Shown in pieces: positions 60,126 to 64,000 of a DNA stretch of 64,000 nucleotides; position 1 is the stretch's first letter; each line of letters begins with the position of its first letter. The notes under the pieces were generated by a model. It was not told the DNA's origin and made no database searches. It was given only the letters and a program-made list of their open reading frames with translations. Source of the stretch: Solirubrobacteraceae bacterium (GTDB lineage: Bacteria; Actinomycetota; Thermoleophilia; Solirubrobacterales; Solirubrobacteraceae); assembly GCA_030447785.1 (NCBI GenBank), contig JAUJOF010000007.1:87246-151245 (forward strand), read 5' to 3'. The translations under genes and the position numbers were made by a program.

Positions 60126-62579
60126 GTGCGCGACGAGCTGCGCTACGACCCCAAGGAGATCGAGCCGCGCTGGCAGCGCCTGTGGGCCGACGAGCACACC
60201 TGGGAGGTGCCCAACGACCTGCCCGCGGGCGTGGATGCCTCCTATGTGCTCGAGATGCTGCCCTACCCCAGCGGGGAGCCTCACATCGGCCACCTCAAGG
60301 TCTACTCGGTGGGCGATGCGGTGGCCCACTTCCAGCGCCGGCGGGGGCGGCGGGTGCTGCATCCCATGGGCTACGACGCCTTCGGGCTGCCGGCTGAGAA
60401 CCACGCGATCCGCACCGGCCAGCACCCGCGCGATTCCACCAACGCGGCCATCGCGGCCTTCCAGCGCGAGTTCCGCGCGTGGGGCATCTCCATCGACTGG
60501 ACGCGCGAGTTCGCCACCCACGAGCCGCGCTACTACCGCTGGACGCAGTGGATCTTCCTCGAGCTGCTGGAGCGCGGCCTGGCCTACCGCCGGGAGGCCG
60601 CGGTCAAGTGGTGTCCGGTCGACGCCACGGTGCTGGCCAACGAGCAGGTCGTCGACGGGCACTGCGAGCGCTGCGGCGCGGAGGTGGAGACACGCCAGCT
60701 CGAGCAGTGGTTCCTGCGCATCACCGACTACGCCGACCGGCTGCTGGACGACCTCGACACGATCGAGTGGCCCGAGCACGTCAAGCGCATGCAGCGCAAC
60801 TGGATCGGGCGAAGCCTGGGAGCGGAGGTCACCTTCCGCTGCGAGGAGCTGGGCGTCGACTATCCGGTGTTCACCACCCGGCCCGACACGCTGTTCGGCG
60901 CGACCTTCTTCGTGATGGCGCCCGAGCATCCCGACGTGCTGCGCCTGGCCGCGGGGACCGAGCACGAGGCCGCGGTGCGCGAGTACGTCAACAGCGCCGC
61001 GGGCGGCTCAGTGGAGGAGCGCGGCGACGCGGAGCGCGCCAAGACGGGGGTCCCGTTGGGGCGCACGGTGACCAACCCGGTCAACGGCGAGCAGCTGCCG
61101 ATGTTCGTGGCCGACTACGTGCTCATGGAGTACGGCACGGGCGCGATCATGGCCGTTCCCGGCCACGACGAGCGGGACTTCGCGTTCGCCTCCGCGTTCG
61201 GGTTGCCCGTCAAGCGCGTGGTGGGCGGGGGCGAGGAGCTGCCCTACGTGGGCGACGGCCCGCTGGTGGACTCCCACCCGGACTTCGACGGGCTGCACAA
61301 CAGAGAGGCCCTGGAGCGCATCGTCGCGTGGCTGGACGGCCAGGGACGCGGGCGGGCCTCGGTCAACTACCGCCTGCGCGACTGGCTCGTCTCGCGCCAG
61401 CGCTACTGGGGGTGCCCGATCCCGGTCGTCTACTGCGACGCGTGCGGCATGGTGCCGGTGCCCTCGCAGCAGCTGCCGGTGGAGCTGCCCGACGTGCGCG
61501 ACTACGCCCCCCGGGGCCGCTCGCCGCTGGCCGCGGCCGAGGACTGGGTGCGCACGTCGTGCCCGTCGTGCGGGGGCGAGGCGCGGCGCGAGACCGACAC
61601 GATGGACACCTTCGTGGACTCGTCGTGGTACTTCCTGCGCTACTGCGACGCGCGCAACGACTCGGCGGCCTGGGATCCCGACGTGCTCGCGCGCTGGATG
61701 CCCGTGGATCAGTACATCGGTGGGGTGGAGCACGCCATCCTGCACCTGCTCTACGCGCGCTTCTTCTGCAAGGCGCTCAGCGATGTGGGCCTGCTGAACG
61801 TGCAGGAGCCCTTCGCGCGCCTGTTCACCCAGGGGATGATCACGCGCGAGGGGGCGAAGATGTCCAAGTCGCGCGGCAACGTGGTCTCCCCCCGGTCGAT
61901 CGTGGAGCGCTACGGCGCGGACACCGCACGCTGCTACATCCTGTTCATCGGGCCGCCCGACCAGGACGCCGACTGGAGCGACGAGGGCGCGGAGGGCATG
62001 CACCGCTTCCTGGCGCGGTTGTGGCGCACCTGTGCCGAGGCGGCGCGCGACCTGCCCGACGAGCCGCTCGCGCCCGACGGGCTGTCGCCCGACGGCGACC
62101 GGGTGGTGCGCAAGGCCCACTGGGCCATCGAGAAGGTCACCGGCGACATGCAGGCGCGCTTTGCCTTCAACACCGCGATCGCGGCGGTCATGGAGCTGCT
62201 CAACGAGTGCGGTCCGGGCCGGCGTGGCGGCGCCGAGCCGGGCGCGCTGCGCTTCGCCCTGTCGACGGCGGCATCGCTGCTGTTTCCCTTCGCGCCCCAT
62301 GCGGCGAGCGATGCCTACCAACTGCTCACCGGGCGGCGGGTGTGGGAGGAGCCCTGGCCGGTCGCTGACCTGGCGCTGCTGTCCACCGACACCTTCGAGC
62401 TCGTGGTCCAGGTCAACGGCAAGATCCGCGACCGGGTCCAGGCCCCGACCGGCGCGGGGCGTGAGCAGCTCGAGGCGCTGGCGCGCGAGCAGCCCAACGT
62501 GCGCAGCCACGTCGACGGCCGCGAGCTCGTCAAGGCAGTCGTGGTGCCCGGCCGGCTGGTGAACCTCGTCGTGCGGTAG
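60126..62579 (+). CDS. leuS: Leucyl-tRNA synthetase
   Basis: The enzyme charges tRNA-Leu. The 817-aa class I synthetase has HIGH as HIGH (residues 53-56, in LPYPSGEPHIGHLKVY), the CP1 editing domain (VFTTRPDTLFGATFFVMAPE, GTGAIMAVPGHDERDFAFA), a zinc-type CP segment (PVDATVLANEQVVDGHCERC), the KMSKS motif in GAKMSKSRGNVVSP near residue 578 and the C-terminal domain (QVNGKIRDRVQAPTG). Length is normal for the bacterial type. GTG start with TAGAGT upstream supports a leaderless transcript. Confidence 0.98.
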   Translation: MRDELRYDPKEIEPRWQRLWADEHTWEVPNDLPAGVDASYVLEMLPYPSGEPHIGHLKVYSVGDAVAHFQRRRGRRVLHPMGYDAFGLPAENHAIRTGQHPRDSTNAAIAAFQREFRAWGISIDWTREFATHEPRYYRWTQWIFLELLERGLAYRREAAVKWCPVDATVLANEQVVDGHCERCGAEVETRQLEQWFLRITDYADRLLDDLDTIEWPEHVKRMQRNWIGRSLGAEVTFRCEELGVDYPVFTTRPDTLFGATFFVMAPEHPDVLRLAAGTEHEAAVREYVNSAAGGSVEERGDAERAKTGVPLGRTVTNPVNGEQLPMFVADYVLMEYGTGAIMAVPGHDERDFAFASAFGLPVKRVVGGGEELPYVGDGPLVDSHPDFDGLHNREALERIVAWLDGQGRGRASVNYRLRDWLVSRQRYWGCPIPVVYCDACGMVPVPSQQLPVELPDVRDYAPRGRSPLAAAEDWVRTSCPSCGGEARRETDTMDTFVDSSWYFLRYCDARNDSAAWDPDVLARWMPVDQYIGGVEHAILHLLYARFFCKALSDVGLLNVQEPFARLFTQGMITREGAKMSKSRGNVVSPRSIVERYGADTARCYILFIGPPDQDADWSDEGAEGMHRFLARLWRTCAEAARDLPDEPLAPDGLSPDGDRVVRKAHWAIEKVTGDMQARFAFNTAIAAVMELLNECGPGRRGGAEPGALRFALSTAASLLFPFAPHAASDAYQLLTGRRVWEEPWPVADLALLSTDTFELVVQVNGKIRDRVQAPTGAGREQLEALAREQPNVRSHVDGRELVKAVVVPGRLVNLVVR

Positions 62580-62586
62580 TCGGCGC

Positions 62587-63057
62587 ATGTACGTCGCGGT
62601 TGTGGGACCGGGCACGGCGACCGAGGAGGAGCTCGCGGTCGCCGAGGAGATCGGCGCACGGCTGGCCTCACGAGGCGCCGTGGTGGTGACGGGTGGCCTG
62701 GGGGGCGTGATGCAGGCCGCCTCGCGCGGCGCGGCACAGGCGGGGGGAGGCGCGGTCGGGCTGCTGCCCGGCCTGGATCGCGCGGAGGCCAATCAATGGG
62801 TGACGATCGCCCTGCCGACCGGGCTGGGGGAGTTGCGCAACGGCCTCGTGGTGCGCGCCGCCGATGTGGTGATCGCGATCGGTGGCGCCTACGGGACGCT
62901 GTCCGAGGTCGCGCTGGCGCTGAAGGCGGGCAAGCCCGTGGTCGGCGTGGGAACGTGGGCGATCGAGGGCGTGCTGGCGGTCGTCGGCCCGGAGGAGGCG
63001 GTCGAGCGAGCGTTCGCTGCCTTCGGACAGCGGTGCGTGCCCACGCAACGACCCTGA
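62587..63057 (+). CDS. TIGR00725-type nucleotide-binding protein (SLOG/LOG-like)
   Basis: The 156-aa protein has a Rossmann-like fold with MYVAVVGPGTATEEELAVAE, VVVTGGLGGVMQAASRGA and the family motif AIGGAYGTLSEVALALKAGK. These match the DprA/LOG-like TIGR00725 group, close to cytokinin-activating LOG enzymes but lacking the full PGGxGTxxE motif (here GGAYGTLSE). Function is unknown. It starts seven bases after the leuS stop, so it may be co-transcribed. Confidence 0.88.
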   Translation: MYVAVVGPGTATEEELAVAEEIGARLASRGAVVVTGGLGGVMQAASRGAAQAGGGAVGLLPGLDRAEANQWVTIALPTGLGELRNGLVVRAADVVIAIGGAYGTLSEVALALKAGKPVVGVGTWAIEGVLAVVGPEEAVERAFAAFGQRCVPTQRP

Positions 63058-63560
63058 ACCTTCCTGGTTGACTTCACCACCACAGTGGTTGCGGATCGAT
63101 GCCAGCGGCCCGTCGACGAAGGCGGTCGTCGTCGCGGCGGGCTCGGCGGGAGGGGGCAGGCGCCGGTTCCGCAGCTGCTCGGGAACGAGCATCTTCGTGA
63201 CCGAGGTCAGGCCAGACCGGTCCGGCCGCGCCTGCCCCACCATCAGTGATCGACCGTGGCCGGCTCCCCCGGAATTGCCGTCGCCACCGCATCTCGATGA
63301 GCGACCCTGAAGGATTGAGCGGCCACACCGCTCACCGCGGGATCACCCCATCAACGATCTAGTCGCCGCGTCCCGGCCTGGACGCGAGCACCAAGTAAAG
63401 GCTGGGCACCTGCGCGCCGCCGGCGTTGACCATGAGCTTCAGGAGGTGCGCTAACAAGAGCGTCCGACGAGTTCATGCGAAACCGCCGAAGGCGCTGCGG
63501 GCACGCTGGGTGGTTGATCCTGTCAGGCGAAAGGGGCAGCAGACGCGTAATCTCCGCGCT
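63058..63560. other. 503-bp stretch without a supported gene
   Basis: No frame is convincing. A minus-strand frame (63074-63328) and another running antisense through the preceding gene have uneven, shadow-like composition. I see no RNA, clear terminator or repeat. It separates the conserved leuS block from the cupin gene. Confidence 0.4.
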
Positions 63561-64000
63561 ATGGACGCTGTCATTTACGCGCCCGGAGAGGGCGAGCACC
63601 ACGATGCGGGTCCGGCACAGATTGTGATCAAGGCCACCGGCGAAACCACCGGCGGCTCTTTCTTTCTCGGGGAGAGCACTATCGCGCCTGGGTTCGCTGG
63701 GCCGCCGCCGCACCGCCACCGCGAGCTCCATGACATGTTCTATGTGCTCGATGGCACGCTCACACTGCGGCTTGGCGATGAGACCGTTGCGGCCGGTCCC
63801 GGCACGTTCGTCTGCGTCCCGCCGGGCGTCGTCCACACCTTTCGCAACGACAGCCCCGACCCGGTTCGCCTGCTCAACTTCAACACGCCAGCTGGCTGGG
63901 AGCACTACATGCGCGATGTCGCTGAGGCGGCGCAGTCTGGACCGCTGACGCCCGACGTAATCAGTCGCATTGCGTCTCGGTACGACTTCGAGTTCACCGG
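63561..64000 (+). CDS. Cupin-domain protein, 3' end outside window
   Basis: The visible 146 residues form a single cupin barrel with both metal motifs: PPPHRHRELHDMFYVLDG (two His and one Glu) and GTFVCVPPGVVHTFRN (the fourth His). The domain begins around residue 30 and is complete; the cut tail (PDVISRIASRYDFEF) is the helical end seen in quercetinase-like and small cupin proteins. Function cannot be set, as the fold serves many enzymes. The gene is somewhat less GC-biased than the core genes. No Shine-Dalgarno is obvious before ATG 63561. Confidence 0.85.
   Translation, partial: MDAVIYAPGEGEHHDAGPAQIVIKATGETTGGSFFLGESTIAPGFAGPPPHRHRELHDMFYVLDGTLTLRLGDETVAAGPGTFVCVPPGVVHTFRNDSPDPVRLLNFNTPAGWEHYMRDVAEAAQSGPLTPDVISRIASRYDFEFT

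Noticed and set aside
60258-62368. Second long frame in leuS on the plus strand
   Set aside because: Arg/Gly/Ala-rich out-of-frame translation of leuS with no domain.
62668-63243. Minus-strand frame over the TIGR00725 gene and its downstream gap
   Set aside because: Most of it is the shadow of the TIGR00725 gene; no start or family support in the gap.

Overview
The window is 64 kb of about 70% GC bacterial chromosome. Gene content and order (tig-clpP-clpX-valS-folC; ndk-maf-mreBCD-mrdA-rodA-rng-rplU-rpmA-obgE-rsfS-nadD-proA; proB; leuS), the many actinobacterial-type small proteins and the -10-like TAGNNT motifs point to Actinomycetota, most likely class Thermoleophilia (Solirubrobacterales-like). 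This placement is an inference from gene order and protein style; no 16S gene is present.

Layout. 1-8.6 kb: a cut-off sulfurtransferase, transaldolase, transketolase, NUDIX, OsmC, DUF1015 and CAP-domain genes. 8.7-8.9 kb: tRNA-Pro and tRNA-Arg. 9.2-19 kb is the main accessory region: a vanadium haloperoxidase, an ECF sigma factor, a cyclooxygenase-like heme peroxidase overlapping a giant SARP/BTAD-AAA-TPR regulator, and a DUF2235 hydrolase. 19-33.6 kb is mixed: DoxX-like protein, fused PabB-PabC, VOC protein, a subtilase with a divergent stand-alone copy of its pro-region, tRNA-His, TfoX, PadR/DUF1707, DUF4230, a two-component system, a Crp-like regulator and an FAD oxidoreductase. 33.7-54 kb is the conserved core: protein folding and proteolysis, valyl-tRNA synthetase, folate, elongasome (mreBCD-mrdA-rodA), RNase E/G, ribosomal proteins L21 and L27, and Obg. 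54-58.8 kb, mostly minus strand: rsfS, nadD, proA, a vapBC module, proB and two coupled small genes. 59-64 kb: tRNA-Ala abutting an endonuclease remnant, a DivIVA-like coiled coil, leuS, a TIGR00725-type protein and a cut-off cupin.

How the genes work together. The core clusters are standard growth functions with extensive start/stop overlaps (ATGA, GTGA, TGATG), so translational coupling is likely. Many genes lack a Shine-Dalgarno and instead have a TANNNT hexamer 6-10 nt before the start codon, as expected for leaderless mRNAs; in three places the TAG stop of the previous gene is itself the TAG of that hexamer.

The most interesting candidates are: (1) the haloperoxidase / ECF sigma / cyclooxygenase-like peroxidase / SARP-AAA / DUF2235 cluster, which could be a regulated oxylipin-forming system; (2) the cytoplasmic subtilase facing a free pro-region homologue, a possible protease-inhibitor pair; (3) the 36-aa proline-rich peptide coupled to a 167-aa protein; and (4) vapBC between proA and proB with two operator copies 22 bp apart.
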